This document shows positions 12,301 to 24,119 of a stretch of DNA of 64,000 bases, in pieces. A program made the translations under genes and the position numbers. The notes beneath the pieces are model-generated. The model had not been told where the DNA came from, made no database searches, and saw only the letters and a list, made by a program, of their open reading frames with translations. The first letter of the stretch is position 1. Each line of letters starts with the position of its first letter. Source of the DNA: Piscicola geometra (Eukaryota > Annelida > Clitellata > Hirudinida > Piscicolidae); contig OX030956.1 in the NCBI GenBank assembly GCA_943735955.1, positions 10,190,445 through 10,254,444 on the forward strand, read 5' to 3'.

Positions 12301-12518
12301 AGACTGTCCACAAAGGCATCAAAAAGGGCGAGGAAGAACGCAGGCAACATCTGGAATTCCGAAGGCAAAGAAGAAAGATGAGGCAGCAAAATCAGGCTCT
12401 CGATCCTCCATCCGACTTCACCTGCAGCCGCTGCAGCAGAGACTGTCGATCCAGGATCGGTCTGCTGAGCCACTCTAAAACACATCAGAGCGCTATCATC
12501 ATCTCACGAGATGGATGA
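9330..12518 (+). pseudogene. LINE polyprotein: AP endonuclease, reverse transcriptase, C2H2 finger; six in-frame stops
   Basis: The ATG at 9330 opens a frame of 1063 codons. Motifs in order: ASWNVRTMR, LKETRLPE and GDFNARVG with DHSL (AP endonuclease); PGDDGIPPEI, QCGLRSERST, FIDLTKAFD, SGVKQGCMLTP and FADDAALVS (reverse transcriptase, FADD catalytic box); then GHVRRM and GRPQLRFKD of the RTE-like C-terminal domain; finally CSRCSRDC...HSKTH, a C2H2 finger near the end. Stops lie at 9537 (TAG), 10326 (TAA), 10770 (TAG), 11256 (TAG), 11886 (TGA) and 11916 (TGA). All homologous blocks stay in the same frame across almost 3.2 kb, so the copy has decayed by substitution and not by net frameshift. 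As it stands it is inactive. Confidence 0.9.
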
Positions 12519-12722
12519 ATGCCAACCAACTTCATTTGGGTGAAAAAATTGACCAGTTTTGTCATCTATTGTGAAATAGTTATTATTTATGCAAAATTGC
12601 CTATTCCTTCTACTACCTATTTTTGTTTATGAAAAAGAATATGTAAAACAGACGATTCTTGAAGGAAAATCAATGAAAGCAATGAGTGACTATGAAGAAA
12701 CTAGCAACCAGATTGCAATGAA

Positions 12723-13310
12723 ATGAGCGACGACCAAAAAGAATATAATTTCAGTGATGACAGTGATAATGATGGTCACATCAAATACTGTATACCAAAT
12801 CCATGGGATACAGATCAGAGCTCAAAAGCTGATAACAAGAAGGTGTCCTCAAATAATGAAAGCAACGACCGTTTTGATGATGGAGCAACGGAACAAAGTG
12901 AAAGTAGTGCATTTATGTCTAAATGTGTAATATAGCTTGGCAAAGTAAAACTGTACGTCCCATTGCAGTTAGACATGTGAAACCAATTCCAACTCGATTT
13001 GCCTTGCAAAGTGTTTCCATTCCTAAGACAGCCTCCAAGTTGTTCATTCGAGACTCTATCATCAAAGACATTTGGAAGGGGACAAAGTAATTGTGATGAG
13101 TTATTATGAAAAATTGAAAAAGTTTAAAGGAGAACTTTTTTTACGTTACATTGGTTTACTTATTATTGCTGGTGTTCACAAACCCACAAACAGATCTCAA
13201 GTATGATTAGTTATGATGATGCCTAAATTTTGGTCAAGATTCCGGATTGGTGTCTTCTCTATTCAAAAACCAGCGACAAAAAACGGCATTGAAATGCTCA
13301 ACCTTTAACA
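12723..13310 (+). pseudogene. piggyBac transposase relic
   Basis: An ATG at 12723 starts an acidic N-terminus (FSDDSDNDG) typical of piggyBac transposases. After frameshifts the bases encode LFLRYIGLLIIAGVHKPTNR, the conserved block before the first catalytic Asp, then MPKFWSRFRIG. Later conserved blocks are missing. No terminal repeats were identified. It differs from the piggyBac elements at 33545 and 54327. Confidence 0.65.
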
Positions 13311-14680
13311 AATCTAAATACAAAAAAAATACACAAGTGCACAGGCAAGTAAAACTATTAAAAATATTTTTTGTGAAAAATTACTAATAGTTTTAGAACC
13401 ATACCTCATGCAACACGTGTAGGTAATCATTATGACGCAAAATGACGTCATTGACATCATTATACGACATGCCTATTAATATTTTGTGAACACAATAAAC
13501 ATTAAAATTTTAAACGTAGTTTTTATGAAACTTTTGTCATTCATTTTTTTCTGGAACTTTTATCTTGTGGTCTTTTTGCATCCCATCCGTCTTCAGTAGA
13601 TTTAAGAATTTTCCGTCATTCTAGGGTTAGTAAAAATCAACAAAATGTTATAAGACTTTCATTATTTTCCATTTTTCAAAAATAAAAAAAATATTTTTAA
13701 ACATGAATGAAAAAGCAATTAAACTTCATAAAATCTTTATTTTTTTTCAAAAAAATTGAGTAAGATAATTCAATGATTACAACATATAAATATTTTTTAA
13801 AGGTTGTTGGATGATTTTTGATATGCTTCATATTCTGTCAACTAATAAATTAGCTGACATGTTATCTAGACAAAAAAATCTTTCATGCTTGCTGATAAAA
13901 CTAATTTAACTATACAAATAAACAAATTATAATAAAAACAACTCTTTTACTGCAATTTTAATTTTTAGATCACTTGTTAACATTTAGTTTGAATTCTTTG
14001 AAAAAATATGTCTGTTAAATTTTTAAAAGTTACAAAACACTTTCTGGCCTGGAGCGAGAGGTATGTAAACAATCAGCAGACTCCTTTTGCTCCATTTTAT
14101 CATTTGGGTCTATCTTAAGCAGTTCATAATTTTTCTATCTAATTTCAAAAACAAAGTTAGCTAAAATCTTCGTATTCTATGTTATCTGACTATTTCATAA
14201 TACCCGACTTTTCTCTATATTTGCAAAAACAAAAATTTGTTGAAAAACTGTTATTTCTGGCATACTGAAATCTTCATCGACCATTTTTTTTTTCTTTTAA
14301 TAAACATATGAAGAGATGAGTTCCAAAACCTGTACAACTTTTCTAAAATTGAGTTATCATAGCTTAATTTTTTTCATTAGCATGTTTTCAGAAAATACGA
14401 TTTCCAAAAACGGTTAAATACCACTTTTATAAGTTCTAGAAGAATAAATAACTGCTAAGTACGTGCATTTTCATGTCTGAAAGAATTTACGTTATTTGTA
14501 CTTAACAGGCTTTGGAACTTGCCCCTTCAATTATGTAGACGTTTAAAAAAAGTTAACTTTTAGTATATTTAATTTAGTTGGAAATAGTAGACCAAAAAAA
14601 TTATTGTAACCAAAATTTTGCAGTAAAAATACTATATAAAATTATAGGCTATTTATTTATAAATAAAGTTTTTACATATA
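13310..14680. other. AT-rich stretch without recognised gene
   Basis: Nothing coding seen. Composed of poly-A/T rich sequence. Confidence 0.45.
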
Positions 14681-14685
14681 TTTGA

Positions 14686-15258
14686 TCTATAGGGGGAGAT
14701 TGCTTCTAAATTTACATCTATAAAATATAAAATAAATAAATAAATAATATTTTTTTATGCATTTGTCTTTTGAGCACATTTGTATGTTGGTTTCGTTTCT
14801 GAAAATTGTATCGTTCAATTATAATAATTGAAAAAATGATTTCTAGAAAAATAGTTGAAAAGTTTGGAGAATACGTTTTGCTATGTTTTTCCCAACATCC
14901 GAAGGAATTTAATTTTCATTTTATTATTATTAATTAAATGATGCACTAAAGTTTCATTATGCGCAAATAGTATAATTAATATTTGAGTGATTAGCCTGTT
15001 GTGACCCTGGATGGGTAGCATGGTCAGAGTTGCCTAATATGAAACATGGATAGTTACCTAAGATGGAGCGTAGGAAAAGACGGTATACATTGATAAATAT
15101 GTTTCTGGCAACCATCCATCTCAGGAGATGATTTAAGCGCTTTGATGAATCTATGTAGACTATATAAAGTATATAATCTATTGAAAATTAATACAAACAA
15201 ATAAAAAAATTTTTATTATATAAAAAAATGTTTATCATTAGCTTTGACACAAGTATGT
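14686..15258 (-). repeat. Repeat family R1, copy a (truncated, antisense)
   Basis: Begins TAGGGGGAGATTGC, the terminal motif shared by all R1 copies, and continues with the characteristic TTGGTTTCGTTTC and GCCTGTTGTGACC...GCATGGTCA blocks. It ends near AGCTTTGACACAA. Other copies lie at 17505, 34365, 38243, 43998 and 59937. R1 has inverted terminal repeats (AGGGGGAGGTTGC and its complement) and no recognisable protein, so it is probably a non-autonomous DNA transposon. Confidence 0.7.
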
Positions 15259-15479
15259 TCTATTTATAGCTTAATCTCAAATTTGAATAGATGTAAACTT
15301 TTTTCTCATTAGTCCCTATATACGGCAGACTAGAGGTTTGCACGGAAATGATTGAAGCAATAAGTGAAGTGCGAAACAAAAATGTTTTTTTGGGTAAAGC
15401 GAATTTAACTAATGTTATTCTAAAGCAAGATTTCTCCGCAGAGTTTACTTCAAAAATAAAATTTATAAAAAATTTTAGA

Positions 15480-16154
15480 ACGTTTTTAAAAGACATTTAA
15501 ACTTATCCAAATTGAAATTTTTTTTGCTGTTTTGGTAACATTGTCAGCAAATGAACACAAACACTTCCCTAATTTACTGTCAACAAACAAATGGAAAAAA
15601 TTGAATTTTGTCAAAAAGCTTCTAATTTCCTGTAGATTTGCAACAGAACTTCTAGGGGATGGAAAATATTTAAAATGATAAATAGTGTAACATGCAATTT
15701 TTAACTTTACACAAGAAATATACACTCCAGCTCATGTCATTCGTTTCACACACAAAATTTCATTCCGATTTGGAGCAGACAATTTTTAACCAGAATATCC
15801 AATGGTTAAGAATTAGACCCCCGATTTAAACATTTAAAATATTTAAGAAGAATGAAAGAGTTAAAGAAGAAAAGAAAATTTTAAAAACTATACAGCCTTC
15901 ACCAAACAAAAGACTACAAACATATATAACTTCAGATTCTAAAGATGAAGATACCTCAATGATAACATTATAGAACAGTATCTGAGGCAGGCTTTGAAAG
16001 TTGTCCTCTTGTTTGGTGGCAACAACATGAAGGAGCGAAACTGTCGAAAAACAATTGGTCATCTCCTACAAGTACAGTTCCATGTGAACGTCTATAACAC
16101 AGGATTAAATTTTTTAACGGCGACTGAAATGCTTTATCATTGAACAGCTCTAGT
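15480..16154 (+). pseudogene. hAT transposase C-terminal relic (TAGAGCTGTTC family)
   Basis: Plus-strand broken frames. Around 15984-16080 they read VSEAGFESCPLVWWQQHEGAKL and SPTSTVPCERL, the hAT C-terminal block (LxWW ... VPxER, with the last catalytic Glu). The relic ends with AACAGCTCTAG at 16143-16153, which looks like the terminal repeat. Related relics: 32159-32660 (with the opposite end TAGAGCTGTGCTT) and 45326-45850. Confidence 0.6.
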
Positions 16155-16437
16155 TAAAAGCTAAAAGTGAGCTCACTTGTGAAAAAGCAGTGAAAGAGTA
16201 TCATAAAAGAAATTATAGTTTCGGGAATGCCCTTAGAGCATATCAAAAAACTTCAGAAACGGGTCAGAACTGGGAATTGAGTTGCAGGAATGCGACGGGA
16301 CCGGGAGCCAAAAGTATAGTGATCAGCGAGAACGAAACGGGAAAAGATTTTCGGGACTGGAAAATGGTGATTTATATTGGAAGAATTAGTATAGTGGAAA
16401 CTTTTTAACGCTTTCTAGTATAAATATCTTTTTGTAA

Positions 16438-16790
16438 ATAAAAAAAATAAAATTTAAATGTTAAATTTAAATGAAAAAATAAAATTTGAATGTTAAATTT
16501 AAATAAAAAAATAAAATTTGAATGTTAAATTTAAATAAAAAAGTCAAATTTAAATGTTAAATTTGAATGAAAAAAGTAAAATGTAAATGTTAAATTTAAA
16601 CAAATAAATATAATATAAATGTTAAATTATTAAAAAAATATATAATAAATGAAAAAACAAAATTTTAATGTTAAATTTAAAGATAAATAAAATTTAAATG
16701 TTAAATTTAAAGATAAATAAAATTTAAATGTTAAATTTGAATAAAGAAATAATATTTAAATCTTAAATTTAAATATATACCAAAAATTAA
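16438..16790. repeat. AT-rich minisatellite, unit about 33-36 bp
   Basis: About ten imperfect copies of a unit like AAAATTTAAATGTTAAATTTAAATGAAAAAAT. Units vary in spacer length. There is no coding capacity. Confidence 0.85.
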
Positions 16791-16799
16791 ATATAAAAT

Positions 16800-17500
16800 C
16801 AATGAAAAAAAATAGAAGTTGAATTTAAAAACTTGAATGAGCGGTTTGACGCTTTTGACGCGTCAAATCAATTAAAATGGTTTATCACATCAAAAGGTTT
16901 CAATCGAAGACTTTTCACATTTTACAATATTATTCCCGATAATCTTTTTTTAATTTTTAATATTTCTTTTACTTTAGAAATTTGACTATACTTTCCATAC
17001 TGGATTGTTTTCAACAGGTTACTACAGTAAAAATTAATTATTTTTGATAATCTTCATTAGTGAAATGCAAAAAGTTAATATAACAGGATTACCCTCTACG
17101 CTTTCTTCACAATAGCTATTTTTAATTTCTAACATAAAAATTAACATTTTTATACTTTGTCAATTTCCTAGATTGGGCAAGCGCGTTTGTCTATCTTTAC
17201 CTACCCTGACGTTTTTATATGTTTTTTAATAAGAGAAACTGAATTTTTTTTATAGAACGCTCTTGATAGTAATTTTACCCCTCAACCAATTCATCTCTTA
17301 AAATACATAAGAGCGAACTTAGTTTTTATTAAAATTATTTTTTTCTGATTTAATAAATAAAATGTCATTTATCTTTAACTTTTAAATTGATTGAAACTAT
17401 TTAAACAAAATTGCATACAACTATTTACTCTAAGGATTGTCTAGGCATGTCTAAAAATTTCAGACCCACGGATTGCCTATTTCTACACATTGCCTGTAAC
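16800..17500. other. AT-rich stretch without recognised feature
   Basis: No gene or repeat boundary seen. Confidence 0.4.
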
Positions 17501-17504
17501 ATAT

Positions 17505-17931
17505 AGGGGGAAGTTCCACAAGACGGAACGATTTTTAAACGTAGTCTCATAGCTCAATTGCATAAGAAATCATTTGAATTTAAATGTATACAGCTATTAT
17601 ATAGATACCTGGTTATGTGAACTCAAACAAGAGAATAAATGAAAAATTAAAAAACAAGTTTTTTTACTTCAAACATAAACACTAAAAAATTTCATCTTAA
17701 GCAACTGGGTTCCATAGATGAAATGATTAGTTCCCAAAAATGAAATTATATTGTGTTTAATAAAAAATGTCATTTTAACGTTGAAAACATTTTTGAAAGA
17801 GACAACTTTTAGAAACGAAACCAACAAACAAATGTGCATATAAGACGGATGCATAGATATGAAATAAAAAAAAGTGTTAATTTTTAAAGCGCATAACTGT
17901 AAATAAGCTCATCTTAAGCAACCTCCCCCTA
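17505..17931 (+). mobile_element. Repeat family R1, copy b (short, both ends present)
   Basis: Starts AGGGGGAAGTTCCACAAGACGGAACG and ends GCAACCTCCCCCTA, giving inverted terminal repeats around a 427-base body. The body is an internally deleted version of the 0.9-1.3 kb R1 copies. It encodes nothing. Confidence 0.75.
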
Positions 17932-18164
17932 CAAAGAATGAATAAAAAACATAAAAACATAAAGAAGTAGAACAAAACAAAGAATGTTTAAAATAGTTGA
18001 TAACTATTTTCTGTAGAGCAAAAATATAATAATAGGTATTAAAAAGTTTAAATTCGATTAATTCAGTTAACTGAATCGGAAAATTTTATTGCGTTGATTC
18101 ATTAACGCTTAATCAAATGTTAACCATTGTTGATTGAAGCACAGCTCTAATTTTATACACAGTG

Positions 18165-18300
18165 AACCCAAAAAATCATGGCACTGTATATTTTTAAAAT
18201 TTTTGCTTTTGTTTATAGCGTTTAAAAATAAACTTTATTTTTTTTATTTTTGTTTTTTAGTGTTTTCAAAGTAATGGGCGTATATTTGGACCTTTATATT
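18165..18300 (+). repeat. Mariner-type terminal fragment
   Basis: CACAGTGAACCCAAAAAATCATGGCACTGTATATTTT resembles the left end of the mariner element at 36001. It is a short fragment without coding sequence. Confidence 0.5.
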
Positions 18301-18527
18301 ACTTACTTTTTCAAAAAAATGAGTACATTCATCAAAAATTATATTTATGGAAATGTTTATAGAATGGAGATATTAATAATTATAATTGGTTAAAAATATT
18401 CACTGTGAATAGAAACCCTCTCGTATAAATTTACAAAAGCATCGCTGTCTGTAGAGATTATTGTAATGTACCCAGGAATAACTCAATATTGTCTTAACTA
18501 GGTCAACTAGAGGACATCTTGCTTCTG

Positions 18528-18612
18528 ATTGGCTCAACGGTCTTTGTGAGCAGCCAATCGTTGGTGGTGTACAGAGTAATGGCATATAAATTATCCGCCT
18601 GTTCTCACATTT
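18528..18612 (+). promoter_or_regulatory. Candidate Pol II promoter: two CCAAT boxes and a TATA-like box
   Basis: ATTGGCTCAACGG (inverted CCAAT, about 18529) and GCAGCCAATCG (CCAAT, about 18555) are followed by GGCATATAAATTATCC (TATA-like, about 18581). A start of transcription near 18610 would be expected. This lies just before a pyrimidine-rich segment and a short candidate intron (18769-18886), fitting the 5' end of the gene that includes 19607-20793. The function is inferred only from motif spacing. Confidence 0.4.
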
Positions 18613-19213
18613 TAACTTTGTCCCTCTCATCTGCTTGTGCGTGCGTGTGCTTCGTGCTATCCTTTCACAAGCACACATGCACAAGCCCCTCCAAACGCTT
18701 GCTCTTGTCTCATTGCCTTCTCTTCAACCTCTTTCTCTCCCTCACTTGGCTCTTCCTCTTCTGCAAGTGAGACATACAAGCATACTATTAGTTTATTTTT
18801 TAAATTTTGTTAATTTAGTCAATTTATTTTTCCTATTTAATAATTGTTTTTACAATTAAATTTTTGTTGTATACTCATTCTTCTAGGAAAGCGTTAAAGT
18901 TCCTTCAAACGATTCTAAATTCCCAAGAGTCAAATCCATCTAGCGAACAGATAAAACTCAATGACAACAAAAGCAACTGCAACCGCAAAACCATTAAAAA
19001 ATACAACAACAATAGCAAAGCCAGCAGCAAGAATAGCAACATCATCAACAACTCTTTCAAGAGACTTATAGTTTACAACATAAAAACTACCTCAGAAAAG
19101 AGAAGTGACTTCTTTATAGGGTGGTTGATGCCAATCTCTGCAACCCTTTTGAACTTGTTTGTTTTACATGATGTTCCTAGTTGCAGCAGGTTTAACTTTC
19201 TTTCACACAAAAA
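18580..19213 (+). CDS. Candidate 5' exons of an unknown gene
   Basis: A possible donor CAA|GTGAGA at 18768/18769 and an acceptor CATTCTTCTAG at 18886 define a 118-base intron. Joining them keeps a frame open from ATG 18580 (hydrophobic, Cys/Leu/Ser-rich start) into an Asn/Ser-rich second exon that ends with a hydrophobic segment (FIGWLMPISATLLNLF). A donor GCAGCAG|GTTTAA at about 19191 would join in phase to the acceptor at 19605-19606. The overlap of the TATA-like box with this ATG, and the simple-sequence nature of exon 2, make the exact coding model doubtful. Confidence 0.3.
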
Positions 19214-19606
19214 AGTATAGCAAAGTTTTTTTAACAACTTTCTTTTCACTTTTGAAATCGCTAGCGCCTTTAGTATACATTTATTAATTACTTATTAAAA
19301 ATACTTTTCACTAATTACATTTTATAGTTTTTTCTGTTTCATCCATCAGATCTTTTCTACACAATCGTTCAGCCATTCACACTCAACCGCACACGTTAGG
19401 TGGGGTTTCATGTCTACAACCTTTTATACTCTACTCATAAATATCTACGAATGCCTATATTCCGTTTGTAATTACTAGTCAATTCCTTGCAAAAAAAGAG
19501 TTTTTGAAAGTGTCTAGGTATTTCATTCTAACTTAACAAAATTCATGTTTCCAAGCAGATAAGCCAATTTCCAAAATTAAATTAAAAGTTAATATTCTTT
19601 CGCCAG

Positions 19607-20793
19607 GGCTGATGATGCTGGTCGTCATCATGGCAATAGTCACGTGGATAAGGGTGTGTCACATGGTATACCTCATCACGTGTACAAAAAAGAGACAGAT
19701 GCAGAAGGAAAAAAATCTAATGAAAGGAAAATACAATTCCATGCCAGAACATGGAACCTCATCCACAAAGCAACACATGTTTTACACACCATTTACTATC
19801 CATTTCAACCATCCATTTCAAGATCTTCTATTAAAATTAACATTTTTCAGCGCTTTATTTTTAATTTTAGTTTCAATGTGTTGGACGCTCGGAGCATGTA
19901 TGGTTGTTGGAGGTACATTGCACATAATCTCATGTCTGGCTTTTTCAAGCTGTATCTCTTCTACTGGTGTCTACAGTCTGTGGCATTTAAAGCTTTTCCA
20001 ATTAGTTTCTTACAATTACAAAGAGCGTCTCAAAAGCTTAGATTCTAAGGAGGTGTTGCTGGAAGCTGTTTTAAGCAGTAACACCAAAAACAATAATAAT
20101 AACTTTGAAGAAAAGTCTAAGACAAATGGTCATTACAAATGCTACAAAAACGAAAGCTATAAAAACAATAATGACAGTATCAACAATAGCAACAACGAAG
20201 ATATTTCTTACAAGCCTTTTATATCTGGAAGCTGTAGTGATAACTGTAAAGGTGTTAGTGCGGCCAAATTACGTGAAAACATCAATTGCTTGATTTGTAA
20301 AGACAAAAGAAAAAACGAGAAGATAAAGGGTAAAAAAATGAGATTCAAGTGTAAAAATCATTTGGTTGAAACTAGGAACACTGGTACTTCTTCTACACCT
20401 TCTTTGCAGAATCTTTTTCATTTTCTGCCCCAAAAACGACATTTCCATGTCAATCAGAAACAAAGTTTTTATTGTAATAATTCTAAGAAATTTATTTCCA
20501 AGAAAGAACACTGCCACTCCACAAACCAAAACTGTTGCCAGTACCAAAATCCCACTAACTATTATTCTAGCCACACATTAACCAAAAAATACCACATCTC
20601 ACCTCTTTCTTCTTCTAACCCCTCCATTCATCTTAAGCATTCCTCAATCCCCCATTCTTCTTCTTTCTCCTCCATGATCACTTGTCTTCCTGATAACTTG
20701 ACATTAGACGGAGTTTTTAGCAACGTTTATGGACTTCATTCTAGTCTGGAATCTTTTTTTAATCCTCATGAAACATTTGGAGTGCTGTTTTGA
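19607..20793 (+). CDS. Large exon of an unknown gene with two likely membrane segments
   Basis: Acceptor TTCTTTCGCCAG ends at 19606. A frame of 393 codons beginning at the ATG at 19612 runs to TGA at 20791-20793. Residues about 71-93 and 96-116 are strongly hydrophobic (likely membrane spans). Next come a charged segment (KERLKSLDSKE), Asn-rich runs, Cys-rich parts (SCSDNC, CLICKDK) and a Ser/His-rich end. From 19608 to 20048 a second frame is also open (it starts ADDAGRHHGNSHVDKG). Its codons are strongly A/T in third position, so it may be the true coding frame at the start, with a small intron or shift before the good acceptor TTTTTCAG at 19849-19850. I do not recognise the protein. Asn-rich composition is also seen in the Nkx6 exon nearby. 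Confidence 0.5.
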
Positions 20794-21582
20794 AAGGTTT
20801 TGATGGCTTCTGTCTAGATCTCATCAATTATAATGATAATTTTTTTAGTTTATCCTACTTTTAAATTTACAATTTTTTTATTCTTTGAAATTTAAAAACC
20901 ATTATTTGTTTTTGAGCTAGTCATATGTATTTTTCGCTTTTCATCATCCGCATTATTGAGCGAAAAATAGGATGTTAAAAAGCTTATTTTTTGCATCATG
21001 ACGTGAAACTGATATATTCCCACTCTAAAACTAATCTTTTCTTAGACAAGTTCTGTTACCCCATCAGTTTCCCAACCATGTTTATGACCCCACAGCTTTG
21101 AGGTTATGTTCTAAGCAATTAAAGGCTATTGATAGTGCAAAGAAATACTTGCAAACCAGTTCCACTATCTGCAATGACTTTGAAACCGATTAATTATTCG
21201 GTTTTTAAAATACAGTTATTAGTTCATTTTGCGCATTTTTTTCTTTTGTGTATGTTTTACATTTTTTAAAAGTGAAGTATTATTACATATTTATTGTAAC
21301 CATCCTTTTTCATCATAATATTTTAAGTAGGGAAGACAATAGATAGCGATTAACGAGCTGGGTACCCAAAAAACATTTGGAAATCCTCAGCATCTTTTTT
21401 TATCATCAACACCATTAGCACCAGCACTGTCTCACTAACAACACCATTTCTATCATTCTCACGATCATCATTCTCGTCATCATCATCATCATAAATAGCA
21501 GTATCCATTCAACTATCTAGATCAACAAATTCATCAATTCATCCATTCAACTATCTATATCAACAAATTCATCCATTCATCA
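20794..21582. other. Downstream flank, no gene recognised
   Basis: AT-rich, with short CAT/ATC runs near 21476-21492. There is no clear polyadenylation signal directly after the stop at 20793. Confidence 0.35.
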
Positions 21583-21644
21583 AGTGTGTGTGTATGTGTG
21601 TGTGTGTATGTGTGTGTGTATGTGTGTGTTTGTGTGTGTGTGTT

Positions 21645-21676
<32 letters not shown>

Positions 21677-21678
21677 GG
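21583..21678. repeat. (GT)n microsatellite with interspersed TATG/TTTG units
   Basis: About 95 bases of TGTGTGTG interrupted by TATG and TTTG at regular spacing. Confidence 0.95.
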
Positions 21679-21679
21679 C

Positions 21680-22510
21680 CTATGTGCATATGTTGAATTG
21701 ATGGCTTAAAGTGTGATGGATGGTGTGGGGTGCTGACCTGTAGTGATTGTCTTCATCGCATTATTACTGCTCCTATTGCTTCTTCAATGCTTCTTTTTCT
21801 GTGGTCTTTTGATTACTGTTGTCAATTTGTTTTTTCAAATAGAAGTTGGTTATGATTTGATTGTTAATAAAATTCAAGATTTCATTTTATCAAATAAAGA
21901 TTCAATTATAAAATAAATCATATGAGACTTCTCGAGAGAACTGCAATACCACCAACACTAAAATCCAAAAAATTATCAAATATCTAGGCATTCCACGCCA
22001 CTTGGTATTTTCATTTTATCAACCGCCCTCTTTCTTTTTACGCTTGTTCTACTGATTAGACCTACAAACGAATAATCATCTTCTTTTTTTGTTTTCTACC
22101 TAAAAAATTTTTTTAAAGTTTTAAATCCAATATTTATAATTTTTCCTATTCTTTTTAGTGTCATAATTTCAAAATATGTTTTTATTCAAATCATCGTCAT
22201 CACTAAATTATTATCATAGGTATTACAGCATTACTTTCAACAACATATTAGAATTATCCCCATCACAGCAGCTCACCATTATGCAAATTATACTTATTAC
22301 ACACGCTTATGATGTCCTCGTGTGAAAATGAGTTTGTGGTCTCATGTATGCAGAAACATATGTTTCTGTGGCCTTGGAAGCCTGGAAGAAAAATATAAAA
22401 TAAAATAATTCAAAGTACTCAAAAAATCCTTCTTGATTTCCACACTTTCATGCTAAAATCATAATGACAACTATGATCTTCATAGCTAATTGCTAGCGAG
22501 CTGTGACTTG
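21680..22510. other. AT-rich stretch without recognised gene
   Basis: No convincing coding frame or element end in this stretch. Confidence 0.4.
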
Positions 22511-22517
22511 ATGATGA

Positions 22518-22666
22518 CACAGTCGATCACTTTAAAAAAATGTTCATAACATATTCTTTAAATATTTGTTTTATACTCTTGTTACTACATTTTTCACTTA
22601 TCATATTGAAATGGGTTTAAGCCAAATGGAGTTTAAAGTGGAATACCGAAAATGATCGACTGTGTA
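22518..22666. mobile_element. Small MITE with ACACAGTCGATCA ends
   Basis: GACACAGTCGATCAC at 22518 and ATGATCGACTGTGTAC at about 22652 form an inverted repeat around about 120 bases of AT-rich sequence. The same motif recurs at about 22690-22720 and 25960-26003 as the ends of a larger structure. Confidence 0.6.
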
Positions 22667-23269
22667 CGGTCGGTGTACATATATTACATAGTCAATCACA
22701 TATACGTCCATAGTCGATCAATACCACAAGTCCTACAATTTAAAGTTTGCCAAGACTTTAAAAAATCACAGAAATTATAGTAATTCAATAATGATTGAGA
22801 AAACTTCAAAAATGTTCATTTTTTAGTGAACTGTTTTTATATAAACACGGGTTTTTCAACAATTCTTTTTATTTTATTAATCTAAAATAAATAAGTAAGA
22901 AATCTTAACAGTTTTTTTGAACTATTATGGAATATTAGCACTAGGTTCCTTGATAGTGGAGAAGAACGGGGCTGTAAGTTACAATAGTTGTATGTTATGG
23001 GCTTAATAACTATTATTTTAACCTTCACCTTCTAAAAAAAATAGTTGCTGTGTTCGTGTTCTTAAACATTTTATAGCTTTTTTTCTTTTTTGGAAGACTT
23101 TATTAAGTTTAAAGAGTTTCATTATTTTATATATATTTTAATTAGTATTTGCATTTAATTGATTTTTTCCACACAAATTTAAAGCAGCTTTTATAGAAAG
23201 TTTTAAGGCATGTTTCATGCTTTAATTAGTGACGTTTGTTTACTAGTGATTTTTAAGTAGGTCATGTAG

Positions 23270-23397
23270 TATTGGGGTTATTTCTCATTCCTTTTTGAGT
23301 AAAACAGTGAAAAAAAGTGAATCTCGATAAATATTTGGCAAAGTTGTAGACAAATATATAGTAGCAGGTTTTTCTTTGGCCCACAGTGTATAATATA
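23270..23397 (-). repeat. Mariner right-end fragment
   Basis: TTTGAGTAAAACAGTGAAAAAAAGTGAATC...ATATTTGGCAAAGTTGTAGACAAATATA and then GGCCCACAGTGTA closely follow the last 125 bases of the mariner at 36001-37025. There is no transposase. Confidence 0.7.
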
Positions 23398-23429
23398 AAA
23401 TAAAAATGATATTTATATAAAATAATAAT

Positions 23430-23660
<231 letters not shown>

Positions 23661-23814
23661 TAAATGACCTTAATAATCATTTTAACCTCTTTTTACATCT
23701 AACATCACCTACATCACCAAAATCATCATAGTCACAACATCACTATCATTACTAATACAGCATCTTCAAAATCACCACAAAACCATCATTCCTAGTACAG
23801 CTTCATCATTCCCA

Positions 23815-24110
23815 CAAAAGCTTCTTTCTGGATCCACTTGGCACTGGTGTTGAAGGTGAGACTGGAAATACAGAAGAGAACCTAGCTAAGATTGAATATG
23901 TTGTGACCAATTTTTTTTTGCTGCAGCCTTTCCTCAACAGACCTTGCTGAATTCTCTTGGCACGGGTGCTGACGGTGTGACAAGAGGTGATGAAGAGATA
24001 TTTGAAAAAACTTATATTTTTGATGTGGCAGTTTTTCCCTTTGTTGTTGCTGAGACCATCTCCGATTAGACTGAGAGTGAGCACCCTAGGAGCGGGTATG
24101 ATGATGCTAA
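23815..24110. repeat. Imperfect tandem repeat, about 120-130 bp period
   Basis: The strings TTGGCACTGGTGTTGAAGGTGA, TTGGCACGGGTGCTGACGGTGT and TAGGAGCGGGTATGATGATGCT recur about 120-130 bases apart. A minus-strand frame of 92 codons covers it but resembles nothing known. Confidence 0.35.
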
Positions 24111-24119
24111 AGAAAAAGA

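Larger units (their letters stand above)
8540..12530 (+). mobile_element. RTE-like LINE (family A1), nearly full length
   Basis: The most complete retrotransposon in the window. A GC-rich 5' untranslated region (about 8590-9329) is followed by one long frame (9330-12518) that encodes endonuclease, reverse transcriptase and a C-terminal region with a zinc finger. The 5' region is closely shared with the deleted copy at 47446. Base composition is clearly richer in GC than its AT-rich surroundings, marking it as an insertion. No target-site duplication could be fixed by eye, so both ends are approximate. Confidence 0.9.

Noticed and set aside
9330..12518. Alternative genetic code with TAA/TAG read as Gln
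   Set aside because: TGA also occurs in frame, one TAG replaces an expected Trp, and the Nkx6-like exon ends properly at TAG.
20269..20574. Minus-strand 101-codon ORF
   Set aside because: Shadow opposite the stronger plus-strand frame 19612-20793.
23806..24084. Minus-strand 92-codon ORF as a gene
   Set aside because: Resembles no protein and lies in an imperfect tandem repeat inside transposon DNA.
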